Below are positions 45,255-56,742 of a stretch of DNA of 64,000 bases, piece by piece. The notes beneath the pieces were generated by a model. The model was not told the origin of the DNA, made no database searches, and saw only the letters and a list, made by a program, of their open reading frames with translations. Made by a program: the position numbers and the translations under genes. This DNA is from Cylicocyclus nassatus (taxonomy: Eukaryota > Nematoda > Chromadorea > Rhabditida > Strongylidae): assembly GCA_958299035.1 (NCBI GenBank), contig CATQJL010000112.1, positions 3,704,123-3,768,122 on the forward strand, in the 5' to 3' direction. Position 1 is the stretch's first letter. Each line of letters starts with the position of its first letter.

Positions 45255-46017
45255 TCCAAACTAGGATTCGATTAATTGAAGTTTAAGCAAGCTATCGCAA
45301 TGCGGCACTTCCGACGCGACATCGCGCTTATATCGTGGGAATTCAAGGCGGTAGTGTTGAGGAGGGCATGCAGGAGTTCCTAGTACCTTTCCTCGCACCA
45401 ACTTCGTACCAGCATTGCACCCAGATGAACCCTCGTTCTAGCACCTCCGCGCCTCAGAGGTCAGCCCCTCCCAGTGCTCCATCCATTTACTGGTCTCATT
45501 ATGAGGCGTGCAAGCAACGAGAACATAGATTCAGATATCAATATAATAAGAATGAAAATGGAGAAAAAACGAAACACAGTTTTAATTTTTCAAGTGAGGC
45601 GACTTAGAAGCTTCTGATGAGCCCTAATATATAGAGAATCGTAACGCCAATCCAAAAAACATCAGATAGCGGTACCGCGCGGGTAGGCGAAAGCTCCTAA
45701 ATCTAGCACCTTTAGATTACTGGTTCACTAGTCCTTTTAAAAAAGAGCATATGACTTTTAAAAAAGAGCATATGAGACTACCTTCAGAAGAGAAGAATAG
45801 CACTGAATTTTTTGAATAGAAAATTCGCTCATTCGAAATATTATAGGATCTAGTCGATCAATTGTATAAGGCATTCAAAAAATCGTGACGATGGCGTACG
45901 AAGACCGCATTTTTTTGGTTACCTGCTTACGTACGATAATATTTAGACAATGGAAGTGACTGAGCTGAGCGTTGACGTGATGTCTGCTTGTATGAGCGTT
46001 TTATGCTCCTATGGGCA
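45255..46017. other. unannotated stretch
   Basis: No gene. A 21-base unit with CTTTTAAAAAAGAGCATATG is duplicated in tandem at about 45735-45775. Confidence 0.4.
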
Positions 46018-46019
46018 TA

Positions 46020-47858
46020 CAATACCGCTCACAGAAAGTGCAAAATTTCCGTAAATGTCGCAGAATTCCGAGAATTCCGCGAAGGTTCGCGAAATTCCGG
46101 GAATTCTGCGACATTCCCGGAATTTCGCGACATTCCCGAAATTCCGCGAAATTCATGTAAATCACGCAAACTACGCAGGGCCATAACTTCGTTCCGAATG
46201 AGTATATTCAAAATCCGAAAACAGCATTGTATTCAGCTCGTCAAGGCGAATCTTTTGGTATACAGGTTGTCTCCAATATCCTCTTTTCAATAATCTTGAA
46301 TCTGCATGCGGACGCCCTTTTCGCGTGGGTGTAACGCAACAAGCATCACACATAGGAGATTGCAGCGGGCACCCTTCGATAGTACTCTTTCAGTAGATTA
46401 TTCTGCGCTAAACAGCAGCCGAAGACTCTCTTTTAAAAGTGATAGAAGAGCTGATAAACTCTGGAAAAATCAAGCTGTTCCAAGTTCTACTAGCCGTAAC
46501 TTCCTTCAGAATGAACATCTTCGAAATCCGAAAACAGTATTGTGTTCAGCTCGTTAAGGCGAATCTTTCGGTATACAGCATGTCCTTGAAATTCCATTTC
46601 CAATTTTTTCAAAATTTTCTGCGCGCGTATATTCGCAAGGTCGCAACGCAGCGCACATCAAACATAATAGACTCCAATAAGCACTATTGGATTGTGCTGC
46701 TCCCGCAGATTACCGAGCGCTAAAAACGAACTGGAGAATCTTTTTCGAAAAAGATAGAAGAGCTGGTGAATTCTGGAAAAATCGTGTTGTGTCAAATTTT
46801 GCCCACTGTAACCCTAAAATGGGAAGCTCTCCTGCTAAGCAGATGTGCTTTTCGTAATCAGCAGGTCAGATAATCTCTATGAGCAAGTTTTCAAAGAAAT
46901 TCGGGGGATTTTATTTTTTCTCGTTCTACGCCCTGAAGCTCGCCGATGGGTTTTGGTCAAAATGTCGATAATCTTGGATTATAAGGAAACTTCGCTCAAA
47001 GAGGTTATCTGACCTGCTGATTACGAAAAGCACATCTGCTTAGCAGGAGAGCTTCCCATTTTAGGGTTACAGTGGGCAAAATTTGACACAACACGATTTT
47101 TCCAGAATTCACCAGCTCTTCTATCTTTTTCGAAAAAGATTCTCCAGTTCGTTTTTAGCGCTCGGTAATCTGCGGGAGCAGCACAATCCAATAGTGCTTA
47201 TTGGAGTCTATTATGTTTGATGTGCGCTGCGTTGCGACCTTGCGAATATACGCGCGCAGAAAATTTTGAAAAAATTGGAAATGGAATTTCAAGAACATGC
47301 TGTATACCGAAAGATTTGCCTTAACGAGCTGAACACAATGCTGTTTTCGGATTTCGAAGATGTTCATTCTGAAGGAAGTTACGGCTAGTAGAACTTGGAA
47401 CAGCTTGATTTTTCCAGAGTTTATCAGCTCTTCTATCACTTTTAAAAGAGAGTCTTCGGCTGCTGTTTAGCGCAGAATAATCTACTGAAAGAGTACTATC
47501 GAAGGGTGCCCGCCGCAATCTCCTATGTGTGATGCTTGTTGCGTTACACCCACGCGAAAAGGGCGTCCGCATGCAGATTCAAGATTATTGAAAAGAGGAT
47601 ATTGGAGACAACCTGTATACCAGAGGATTCGCCTTGACGAGCTGAATACAATGCTGTTTTCGGATTTCGAATATACTCATTCGGAAAGAAGTTATGGCCC
47701 TGCGTAATTTGCGTGATTCACATGAATTTCGCGAAGTTTCCGGAAATTCGCGGAATTCCAGGAATGTCGCGAAATTCCCGAAATTTCGCAAAACTTCGCG
47801 GAATTCCTGAAATTCTGCGAGATTCACGGAAATTTTGCACATTCTGTGAGCGGTATTG
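46020..47858. mobile_element. 1.84-kb near-perfect palindrome with TA ends
   Basis: Ends CAATACCGCTCACAGA and its inverse, with TA on both sides (46018-46019, 47859-47860), as for Tc1/mariner-type insertions. Arms of about 860 bases run to a spacer of about 115 bases (about 46885-47000). Matching 94-codon frames at 46439-46723 (+) and 47155-47439 (-) differ at only two residues, so inner arm identity is very high. The outer 150 bases hold degenerate GAATTCCGCGA-type units and are less alike. No recognisable protein. Confidence 0.8.
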
Positions 47859-47860
47859 TA

Positions 47861-48586
47861 CAGTCCGCAGTCACCGTCGACTTGATTTATAAATGACCTA
47901 TACATTACTGGCCATGTGATTGAAGTAATTTAGCATCAGGAGCTTAAGGAAAGAATTACCTTCTTAACATTAGAGGGATCTATTTCAAGACGAGTATATC
48001 AAAATCTCCCGAAAACTTAATTTTTTCTCCAGCAGTTAGGATATACACATACTTTTCACTTTCGTCTGGCATCATATATTTGAATGAGAATGAGTTTTCA
48101 TTTCCACTACTCTAATGACCAATAAGTTCCAAATTATTGAAAAGAATTTTTCAGGTTTGGTATCTCCTACAATGATGTACAAGAATACCAAACGTACCAA
48201 ACGTGCATGATTGAAGAGTTGGCTAAGAGTTCCAACTACGACACTAGATTTGCAAGATATAGTAATTCGCTATATTTTTAGACGATTTTCAGAACTTGCG
48301 TGAAATTGACTAACTTCTCTGTTATATACTGTCATTGGAATACTGAAAACTTCTACTTGATTTATATTGATACAAAATGCTTCACAAACTTACTCAAATG
48401 CGAGCGCTTACAGATTTTTAAGGAGACGTTTATCCGAAATCATGAGTAAAACATAACTCGAAATGCTGAAATTCAGCAGTCATCCACGGATTCTAAATCC
48501 TTATAGAAACCAAGAATATTTTTGTCTCTCGATTTCCATTCCATTATCCTCATATGCAATGAAGCGCGTCTCACAGTGTGTGTACA
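47861..48586. other. unannotated stretch
   Basis: AT-rich, no gene recognised. Confidence 0.35.
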
Positions 48587-48735
48587 CAATTCAGAATAAG
48601 GGCACCTAAAGTAGGAGTAATGGGCGGAGTCGCCCTTTGGCCCCGAGAAGGAGTGATGTTTTTCAAGGAATTTCTGAAGGTGCCAAGTACCCCTGCGAGG
48701 AAAAGCGGTTAGGCTTTGGGAACTCCTGCCACGTC
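48587..48735 (-). repeat. dispersed repeat, partner at 12290-12435
   Basis: Inverted copy of the 12290 block: GGGCACCTAAAG, GGGCGGAGTCGCCCTTTGG, CCCCGAGAAGG and GGTGCCAAGTACCCC are recognisable. Confidence 0.6.
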
Positions 48736-49390
48736 GTCTAGTGTTGGTACTGTAGATGCAAAGAGACTGGATGTTCGAAACACAAAAGTCGTGTTTGAGC
48801 TTCAATGGTGTAAAAGACTTTTCGTCACAGGGCTGAAGATGTTTGAGTGGCACATGTGCAACTGAGCTTGTACCGACATTATCCTCGCTTTTCCCGCTAG
48901 GAGGATTTCCAGCTTGACATTTGTTATTCGTGCCGATCCCTGACAAAATTCGCGAGATTATCTTCGAAAATGAAATGGAAGTTTGTACGTTGTACTTTTG
49001 GAAAAGCATTTTTGCATCGGTCATACGTACGTTTAATTAACTCGTTACTTCGTTTCCAATCCCCAGTTCTATTTTTGGGATTTTTAAGCTTGATATTAGA
49101 GTCAATCAACTGATTTTCTTTACGCCATGAAGTTGATTACAAGTACTATTAGTATAAAAGCCCATTATGGCAAACCTGACCTGTTTAGGGTTCTAATTCT
49201 ATGACAGTAGAGAGTTTTACTTCAGATCTTGGCAACCTCTAATAACCTCTTTCAACTCTGAACAGATACATTCATTAACTCGAATACATTCGCTTTGATT
49301 TCCAATCATCCTTTCTTTTCGCACAGCGTGTGGTTCCATTCGCATCTTGATATAGATAGGCCTTTCGAAATCTTTCAGCAGGCCATTCTA
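48736..49390. other. unannotated stretch
   Basis: A minus-strand frame spans 48473-49024, partly through the repeat above; no domain recognised. Confidence 0.3.
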
Positions 49391-49459
49391 GGGCTTTCGC
49401 ACATTAGACAGGGAGGGCGTAGCCTGGCTACGCCCTCTCTGTCTAATGTGCGAAAGCCC
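49391..49459. repeat. 69-bp hairpin
   Basis: Arms of 34 bases starting GGGCTTTCGCACATTAGACA pair with a single mismatch and a one-base centre (49425). A related piece (CTACGCCCTCTGAGTCTAA) follows at about 49485. It resembles a minimal palindromic insertion; a small-RNA precursor is less likely because the loop is absent. Confidence 0.75.
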
Positions 49460-50110
49460 CTTGGCTCCAGGCCACGCCACCCAGGCTACGCCCTCTGAGT
49501 CTAAAAGTGACCCTACATCGCCCACCCTATGAGTTTAAAAGTGAAAGAGGTCTACGACGTTTGAAAGGTGCATTTATTTACACGTCAACTTACGTCAGTT
49601 CAGAGCTATACCTTCCCAAAATTGTTTTGCACTCTTTTACCTGCCAAAAGAAACCTTTTAAAGTGGTCTTCCCATGTGAAATCCAAATTACATTGTAGAG
49701 CATTGAATGGTGATTCCAAATCTGTCTTCCTTATCTGCCAAGAGCGTCTGCGGGCCGAGCTATGAGGTTTCTAGGTCGAAAAATTTGCATAACCAAAAAA
49801 ATTCTCCAGAATTGCTCAAATGGTCGATTGTTAATTAGCATAGCGATTCATTTATTGAAGATTTTCTCCTGATAAATTCATACTCAACACTGCTGGCTTG
49901 AGAGCAGAAAAGATCGTAAACGTTGTTTTTACCTAGTTCGGTTTATTTTCCTCCTTCAAAAAAACACTCAATGATTCGGTGTCCAGGGTGCTTGGCAGAT
50001 AAAAAGCGGGTTTGAGATTAGCGTTCAATGCTTTTCCAAGTGTTATAGGACTCTCTTGGAAAGGTTACTTCGACTTGAGAGGCCTTCTTTGTAAGCCCCA
50101 CATTTCGCAG
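49460..50110. other. unannotated stretch
   Basis: No gene recognised beyond possible upstream parts of the next entry. Confidence 0.3.
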
Positions 50111-50281
50111 GATAAAGACGAAAGGAAGCCTCGACGCAGCCTGTCATCCTCTCCTAGTGAATCTTATTCCTTCTATATCAAATTTTTAGAGAATAGCACC
50201 AAAGTTTCTGTTGGTTTCAACTACGGCCTCCCTAGTTTTTCTTTTGAAAACTTCACGACCACATTTGGAGAATTTAAGTGA
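50111..50281 (+). CDS. possible terminal exon of an unrecognised host gene
   Basis: After CATTTCGCAG a frame reads DKDERKPRRSLSSSPSES, then YSFYIKFLENSTKVSVGFN and ends FTTTFGEFK before a TGA at 50279. Composition and the acceptor-like sequence are gene-like, but no domain, start or upstream exon is recognised. Could be chance. Confidence 0.22.
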   Translation, partial: DKDERKPRRSLSSSPSESYSFYIKFLENSTKVSVGFNYGLPSFSFENFTTTFGEFK

Positions 50282-51024
50282 AAGAAGGAGAAGGCGATCT
50301 CATGAACGTTCTTAAGCCTGCGTATAGTCCTCAGAAACACATCATCCGATGGTGATTGACAAAAATGTGAATGCACACATATTTCTACTCGTTGAAGCTT
50401 TGCTGTGACTAAAACTTCAATAGCCATACGGTGGCCAAGCTTTACTTACGAGAGTTCAGTTTTCAAGACTTCGCTTGCAATTACAAAATACTCTTGAAAA
50501 ACATTTTTGATGTATTTTAAAGGGGTGTTGAGAGGTCTGAGAAAACTCTCGTAGTGTGAGATTTGCTCTAATTGCCCAGTATCTCATATGAATGCTGCAG
50601 GAAACCAAAATTCTCAAACAATGTTATGAATCAGCAATTTACATTTTTTCCTCTTTCTAGAATGACTATGAGCGAAATTAATAGGTTGAACGCCTAGTTG
50701 CTAGAATACTGAATAACTAGAATAACTATAAAGTAATCATAAATTGGTAAAAATGCTAACATTCTACTATGGGGATTTCAGATACATACGACCTTAGTTT
50801 CAGAATGTCTTGCGATTTGGAAAAAGCAGCTTTGAAGCTTACCATATGTTTTGTTCTCACACGTGAAAGGAATAAAAAGTTGGAAATTCTGAAAAAAAGT
50901 GATGAGTGCTTGCGCAGACATAACGCCCAAGTCAACTAACTATATTGATTACTTCACAGTCTTTAAATAAAGAACATTTGTGACTGAAACTCAAACCAAA
51001 GCACAAGATGATAGTTTGCAAATA
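50282..51024. other. unannotated stretch
   Basis: No gene recognised. Confidence 0.3.
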
Positions 51025-51026
51025 TA

Positions 51027-51707
51027 CAGGGTGTCCCAAAACAATGTATCGAACGTTTAATCGTTAATATCTCTTCTCTGAAAAAGTCCTTTTCCTTGCT
51101 TTGAGGACCAATCTGTAGAGCTGGCTTCAACTTAGATTTGCATTGTAGAACGAATCACTCATCTCTCTTCGGTACTGTAGGATTACGGTAGAAACTTCAA
51201 AGAGGGTTTTAAGCAATGAAAGGCCATATTTTACCTCAGAAAGGAAACAAAACAGCCCCAAAACTTTTGCACTAGGCTAATTAGAGTTGCTGATTATAAC
51301 TGTAAAGTTCCCAACTTATTATGATGCTTCATTGAAGAGTTATGCCAGGGAAGAGGTAGCGGCCATTCTTTCAATGTTCCTAAAAAGTGCGCTTACACCC
51401 TTTAGAAGGCTTCGTAATCTCGTGAGTAGTTGAGTAAATAAACTGAGCGCCCATAAAAACCCTATTACACAAGTTTTCACATTTTTTGAAAAATTTTGAA
51501 AAGGCAGCTTTTTTCCACAATGACACCACCTGTTTCAAGTTTCTACCGTAATCCTACAGTAATGAAGAGAGATGGGTGATTCGTTCTATAACGCATATCT
51601 AAGTTGAAGCCAGCTCTACAAAATGGTACTTGAAGCAAGGCAAAAGACTTCTTGGGAAGAGATATATCAACGATCAAACGTTCGATACATTTTTTTGGGA
51701 CACCCTG
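51027..51707. mobile_element. mariner-type MITE (CAGGGTGTCCC family), 681 bp
   Basis: Ends CAGGGTGTCCCAAAACAATG and, inverted, CAGGGTGTCCCAAAAAAATG. TA flanks both sides (51025-51026, 51708-51709). The arms pair over at least 180 bases (for example GAGCTGGCTTCAACTTAGAT with its inverse near 51600). Diverged relatives are 54262-54876 and the interrupted copy spanning 59589-61998. Confidence 0.85.
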
Positions 51708-51908
51708 TATAATAATCTTATAAAGCATCTGCGGATATCCCAACTTTATGGAAGTCGATTCGTGCATTGGGAAGAATTGCATGGGCTTTCAAAATGTGAA
51801 TTGAAAAGAAGTTATATAGCTGTCGACCAGTTCCGCAGAGTAGATTCAATGACAGAACCGTTATGCTTCTTATAAAAGTGTAATTTCATTTATCTATCAG
51901 TTTTTCAG

Positions 51909-52927
51909 AGTGTTGTGGAATTCTGGAAAGACATGAAGGGTGAATGTATAAGCTCGACTCGAACTGTGCTTTACTGCGCTCTTATTAGTGTGAGTAACAT
52001 TTTCATGGAGCGATAAGATTTGGCGACTATAATATTTAGCTGAATGCTGCTATCGACTTCAAGGAGGACCCTAGTTGCGGACATTTAAATTGGTACGGAT
52101 TCAGCTACTTTGATTGGTATGGCGTCGGGTACAGAGAACAATGGATACGCAACTTCACATATCAGTTAGAGGTGGCCTGCCCCGAAAGATTGAATTATTT
52201 GGTTAGCTACACCCTCGATTACGGATTACCTCACAATGTACATAGTGTGTATTTAACACGTTGACGACCTTGTGCATACACGCGTAGCACGTTCTGACTG
52301 TCGTTCAGCACATTCTTGCATCAATTTCGCATGTGTAAACAAAATTTCTAGCTGATTTCTATGCAATAATGATGCTGATGGTCTAATTATCATATAGCAC
52401 ACATGGCATCGGTAGCTGTTCAAGAGTCTAAACCGTGGTTCTAAATAATCAGTCCATTTTGAGGTGATCTAAAATGGCTCCGTCGTCAACGTGTTAATGA
52501 GATTGCTCTAGGCCAAACCGCGTGCGACTTAAGTTAAAATTTCAGCTATACTAAATGAGATCTATCAGTGATGGAAAAGTCCACTGATTTACCGTTTCAG
52601 AATTACGATTGCGCTTCAGAATCTGATGCAGACAGATATTTAACAATGTTAGACAGATTATACTGGATTTCGTACAACATGGTTGCTGGTGTGGCTTATG
52701 AGTAAGCGACAGACGTTTTCGTTTTCGCAGCATTGCAAGCCTATTCAGGGTGTATTATAATCCATACTATCACGCAGAAACAGCAGCGGCTTATATGGTT
52801 CATCAGTTTCAGAGACGGAATGTCTGCTCCGTAAGTTCTATGTGTCACGAGGAATTTAGTTACGAAATTTTTCTACTAAAAAAACTGCGCAAGAAGAAGT
52901 TTATTGCAGCTGATTGCATATGCATAA
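51909..52927 (+). CDS. partial multi-exon host gene, unrecognised product
   Basis: Three to five phase-compatible exons. Exon A 51909-51989 follows TTTTTCAG, encodes SVVEFWKDMKGECIS onward (27 codons) and ends before GTGAGT. After a 50-base intron, exon B 52040-52201 (54 codons) includes CGHLNWYGFSYFDWYGVGY and an NFT glycosylation site. Exon C starts 52601 after CCGTTTCAG (NYDCASESDADRYLTML). Exon D 52731-52830 follows TTTTCGCAG (SLFRVYYNPYYHAETAAAY). The C/D intron is doubtful: a GTAAGC donor would give only 29 bases, a GTACAA donor 59. D either reads through to 52932 or splices to a short last exon ending 52927. Cys- and Tyr/Trp-rich, suggesting a secreted protein; no start or signal peptide found, family unknown. 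Confidence 0.5.
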
Positions 52928-53191
52928 ACTAGCCCCAAATAAGATCCCGAGAAAATAGATAACTAACAGAAGCGACTTCAGTGTTGCAGGATAAACTTCC
53001 ACGTACTGATTCGCATTGCGAATATCCCATGTTGACCCATAGATAGATTTTTTTGACAAAAGAGTTGTTTCATGATGTATTGTCCTCCAGATATGATCGT
53101 AAGATAATCCCTTTTCAATTTTCCAATCAAACCTACCAACATTTGGTAGAGAAAAGAGCAAGCTCCACAAGACGAGAATCAAAGTTTGCAT
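52901..53191 (-). CDS. possible small secreted or membrane protein
   Basis: Minus-strand frame of 96 residues. It begins MQTLILVLWSLLFSLPNVG, a good signal peptide shape, and has a second hydrophobic segment LLLVIYFLGILFGASLC near its end. GTAGGT directly after the signal peptide could be a splice donor. Its 3' end overlaps the end of the plus-strand gene candidate by about 30 bases (convergent). No family recognised; may be chance. Confidence 0.3.
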   Translation of the reverse strand: MQTLILVLWSLLFSLPNVGRFDWKIEKGLSYDHIWRTIHHETTLLSKKSIYGSTWDIRNANQYVEVYPATLKSLLLVIYFLGILFGASLCICNQLQ

Positions 53192-53304
53192 TAGTCATGA
53201 TTTACATCAAGTTCAGAGCCAAAAGCTGCAAGCATTAAGTACCTGTCCTAAGTTTTACCTCAAGGAATTATTATCACTTTTCTGGGATTTCATATCAACA
53301 TATA

Positions 53305-54259
53305 TTAGGTTGTCCGGAAATTCATGTCCGTTTTCGTTTTCAACCGCCATAATTCGTATATTTTTCAATTCTGAATAAGTTTTCAGATACCATTCGATAG
53401 AGCAAAGCAGGCTCTACAACATTGCAGTCTTGCTTAGCGACAGCTCTGACCCATCTAGAGTTCGGAGCCAAAAACTAAAAATATTCAACTGCTTGAAAAA
53501 TCGAGAAAAATCATAACTCAGTTCAAAAGTTCAAATCCTACAAAAATTCTAACTTGCTCACGTAAACACTATCTACATAAGACATATGTATATGTACGCC
53601 GTTGCCGTATTTTTTCCTTTGTTGTAAATCAAGAAAACGAAAATTTCCATGCTTTTGCCAAAGTGATGCTGTGTCGTCCCCGCATAAGTAGATGAATACT
53701 ACAAACCTGTGGAAGTGCAAACGTAAATTTCCAGTTCTCTACAAGCTTTAGTTTTCTAGAAATTTGAATTTTAGCTTGAACCACCTGACTAATGAAAGCT
53801 TTACTCGATATTTCTCGAAAACTAAAGCCTGTGAAGAGCTGAAAATTTAAGTCTGTACTTCTACAGATTTGTAGTACACATCTACTTATGTGGGGACGAC
53901 ACAGCATCACTTTGGCAAAAGCATGGAAATTTTCGTTTTCTTGATTTACAACAGAGGAAAAAATACGACAACGGCGTACATGTATGTCTTATGTAGATAG
54001 TGTTTAGTGAGCAAGTTAGAATTTTTGTAGGATTCTTTTGAACTGAGTTAGATTTTTTTCGATTTTTCAGGCAGTTGAATTTTTTTAGTTTTTGGCTCGG
54101 AACTCGAGATGGGTCGGAGCTGTGGCCAAAGCAAGACAGCCATTTTGTAGAGCTTGCTTTGCTCTATCGAATGGTATCTTGAAGTCTATTCAGAAATGAA
54201 AAATATATGATTTATTGCGGTTGAAATTCAAAACGGACATTAATTTCCGGACAACCTAA
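53305..54259. mobile_element. palindromic mariner-type MITE (TTAGGTTGTCCGG family), 955 bp
   Basis: Ends TTAGGTTGTCCGGAAATT and inverse, TA on both sides (53303-53304, 54260-54261). Arms pair almost throughout, for example GCCGTTGCCGTATTTTTTCC with its inverse near 53956. Homologous to 16283-17221. No transposase. Confidence 0.85.
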
Positions 54260-54261
54260 TA

Positions 54262-54876
54262 CATGGTATCCGAAAAGTGAGCACACACCTTTTCATCATT
54301 TATAACTCTCCATCGCAAAGCGCTTTTGCTTAGCTTCGAGTACCATTGGGTGCAGGCTTGAACTTAGATACGCAGTGTGGAGCGAATCACCTAACCCTCT
54401 TCATTATTGTGGGATTACGGAAGGAATTCTAAAAGAGGGTTTTGAACCATTAAGACCCCAGAATAGATATTTAACATATTGAAAAGTTCACCGTTAAGCC
54501 AAATTGAGTTGCTGATTATTCATTGAAAAACGCACTTTACCGATAGGCTTCATGAGTTATGCCAGATAAACCGCGACAAGATTTTCCAGCGTTTTTCAGG
54601 AATGTGATATTGGAGACCTCCCAAGAAAGGAACTTGTGAAAAGTTATGTCTGAAAACACCTGCATTTTCTAGATTTTTTTTGTAACATTTTCTTCGAATC
54701 ACATTCACAACGGTGCTGTATGCAGAAAGTTCCTGGCGTATTCCTGCAGTAATGAAGAATTATGAGCGCTGTTTCATGCTGTTCATCTAACCTGAGTGGT
54801 TCCTGAAGCTAAGCAAGAGACTTTGTGGGAAGAGTTATCAACGACTAAAAATGTGTACTAATTTTTGGGACCTGTG
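54262..54876. mobile_element. mariner-type MITE, 615 bp, abutting its neighbours
   Basis: Ends CATGGTATCCGAAAAGTGAG and, inverted, CACAGGTCCCAAAAATTAGT. TA on both sides (54260-54261 and 54877-54878) is shared with the neighbouring elements. Internal blocks (GAACTTAGATACGC, TGGGATTACGG) show it to be a diverged member of the 51027 family. Confidence 0.75.
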
Positions 54877-54878
54877 TA

Positions 54879-55094
54879 CAGTCGAGTAGATTTCCCGCTT
54901 AATATAATGTGCTTGTATTGGAGATGAAATGCGGTAAATTTTGCGCGTAAAGAAATAGCTACGCCTGTGACGCTGGCCATTTGCGCGCGCAAAATGTTGG
55001 CATTAATGACGTGGCTACTTGTTCATGCGCAAATTTTACCGCATTTCACCTTCAGTGCAAGCACACTATATTAAGCGGAAAGTCTCTTCGACTG
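54879..55094. mobile_element. Tc1/mariner-type MITE (CAGTCGAGTAGATT family), 216 bp
   Basis: Ends CAGTCGAGTAGATTTCCCGC and, inverted, CAGTCGAAGAGACTTTCCGC. TA flanks at 54877-54878 and 55095-55096. Inner arms pair (ATGAAATGCGGTAAATTTTG). Related to 44537-45252. Confidence 0.85.
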
Positions 55095-55399
55095 TACTTC
55101 ATCTCGAATGGCCACCTCAATCTAAAGGGTGTTTCTTATGTTATTGCTGTGTCCTCTGCCCAATAATGTTTCCTAATTTCTGGCAAAAAATGTAGCTTTT
55201 TGAAAGTCCTTTAAGTGCATAACAAATGTAAGAGGAAGTGGAATGTTTGCAAGGCTTTGGGGCTATGATCCTTTTGCTTAGTTAGAGCTATCATCGACTC
55301 CCACTGTTGCATTGGAGTTTTATCGACGCTGTTTTTGGGTTATAAGCTAGGCACAATGGACCATCGATAGTCCGCAATGCTTCGTCCAATCTAGCGATG

Positions 55400-55722
55400 A
55401 AAAGCGGTTATACCAAATTACCTAATTTTTTACAAATTCATATTTTGAGCTTTCCTTACATGAGTTAAAATTGTGCAAATGACTTGTTCTTACTTGTAAA
55501 TAATTAGAATATTTTTCAAATTTTTTCAAAAATTCAGTTTAGATGAAATAAATTTCTTCTGGGATGTGGCTCATACCACGCCCTCTTCTAGATTTGAGAA
55601 GTTATCGCAGAAGTTTTGTGAAGCATCCCAAAAATTTTTCGAAGTGCGTGGCTGAGGCCACATAACTTCATTTGAAAAAAATTTTGTCGCCTCCGCCCGA
55701 GGATTTCTTATGCATGCCACTG
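55400..55722. mobile_element. hAT MITE of the CAGTGGCG family, old copy
   Basis: Core GTGCAAATGACTTGTTCTTA and the region ATCCCAAAAATTTTTCGAAG align with the 20342 copy. The right end is preserved as GCATGCCACTG at 55722. The left CAGTGGCG end is not recognisable. Confidence 0.6.
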
Positions 55723-56547
55723 GTCGATAGGCATAAGTGGCACAAACAAGCTATATGGCATACCAGTAAATGAAACATTGCGGCTCATAGTGATCGCATA
55801 TACGTATGCTCAACTTTCACCTCTGCAAAAGCAAAAATGCCATTATTGACCTCTTCTTGTAATCAACTAAGGCTTTCTTGACGTCGCCCCCACAACACTT
55901 TCAAATTACGAGTTTTTTTAGATAATAAATAGAGATGGCATGACGCACTTTGGATGCGCATTCTACAATTATAAGTCAAGATATAATAATCACAGACAAG
56001 GACGTTGGAATGCACTCGTCTTATGCGCATTCGACAAAAAGAAAAAAGTGACTTACTAGTAGGCTTGCTGTCGATTTCCGAAAATATTTTGGTTTGTGGA
56101 AGGGATATGGAGACATTGTGGGAAAATGTGATCAATAGAGCGATTTCTACCATACGGTCATTGTTTAAAAACAGTAGTGCAGTTTTTCATAGTCTTCATT
56201 GAATAAATTTTGAATCTTAGTAAAACAAATAAAAGTATTTATAAAGCAGAGGACGACTTATAGTGAATGATATGCAGAACTTGAAGATGTATAACTTATT
56301 TAATCTTGCATGGATGCAGGATGTACAAATCCTATGATTATTCGAGGACTTAGAGCGGACTGATTTTGCAAAGCCTGCTACATAATCTTTACGCAGAGGT
56401 CTGATTCTTGAACAAACTAAGAAGATTGATAAAAGGAGGCAAATAATAGGATAAAAACAATGGAAATGAAGAATGGAGTTTCACTACGTTCATAATTTCA
56501 GTAAAGCTAATAAAAGCAAGTGATGGTCGGAGTGACAGCATAGGCTC
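55723..56547. other. unannotated stretch
   Basis: No gene recognised. Confidence 0.35.
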
Positions 56548-56550
56548 TAA

Positions 56551-56739
56551 GGCCATGGCCATATTTCACGCGATTTCAGTCGGACGGATTTGGCGTACCA
56601 ATTGTTCATAACTCATCGTAACGGGTTTCCTAATGTACGGAAGATTGGGCCCATTGTGGTCTGCCAATATTCATTTAAAGACATCTGGCAAACTTCTAAA
56701 TCGAAGGGCGACTAAAATCGGTGAGGTATGTCCACGACC
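56551..56739. mobile_element. PIF/Harbinger-type MITE, 189 bp
   Basis: Ends GGCCATGGCCATATTTCACG and, inverted, GGTCGTGGACATACCTCACC, with TAA duplicated (56548-56550, 56740-56742). It shares the TTCACGCGATTT block with 14209-14411 and is probably an older member of the same group. Confidence 0.65.
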
Positions 56740-56742
56740 TAA

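Noticed and set aside
46050..46165. Telomere- or satellite-like array
   Set aside because: The units are degenerate, short in total, and mirrored at the other tip of a TIR element.
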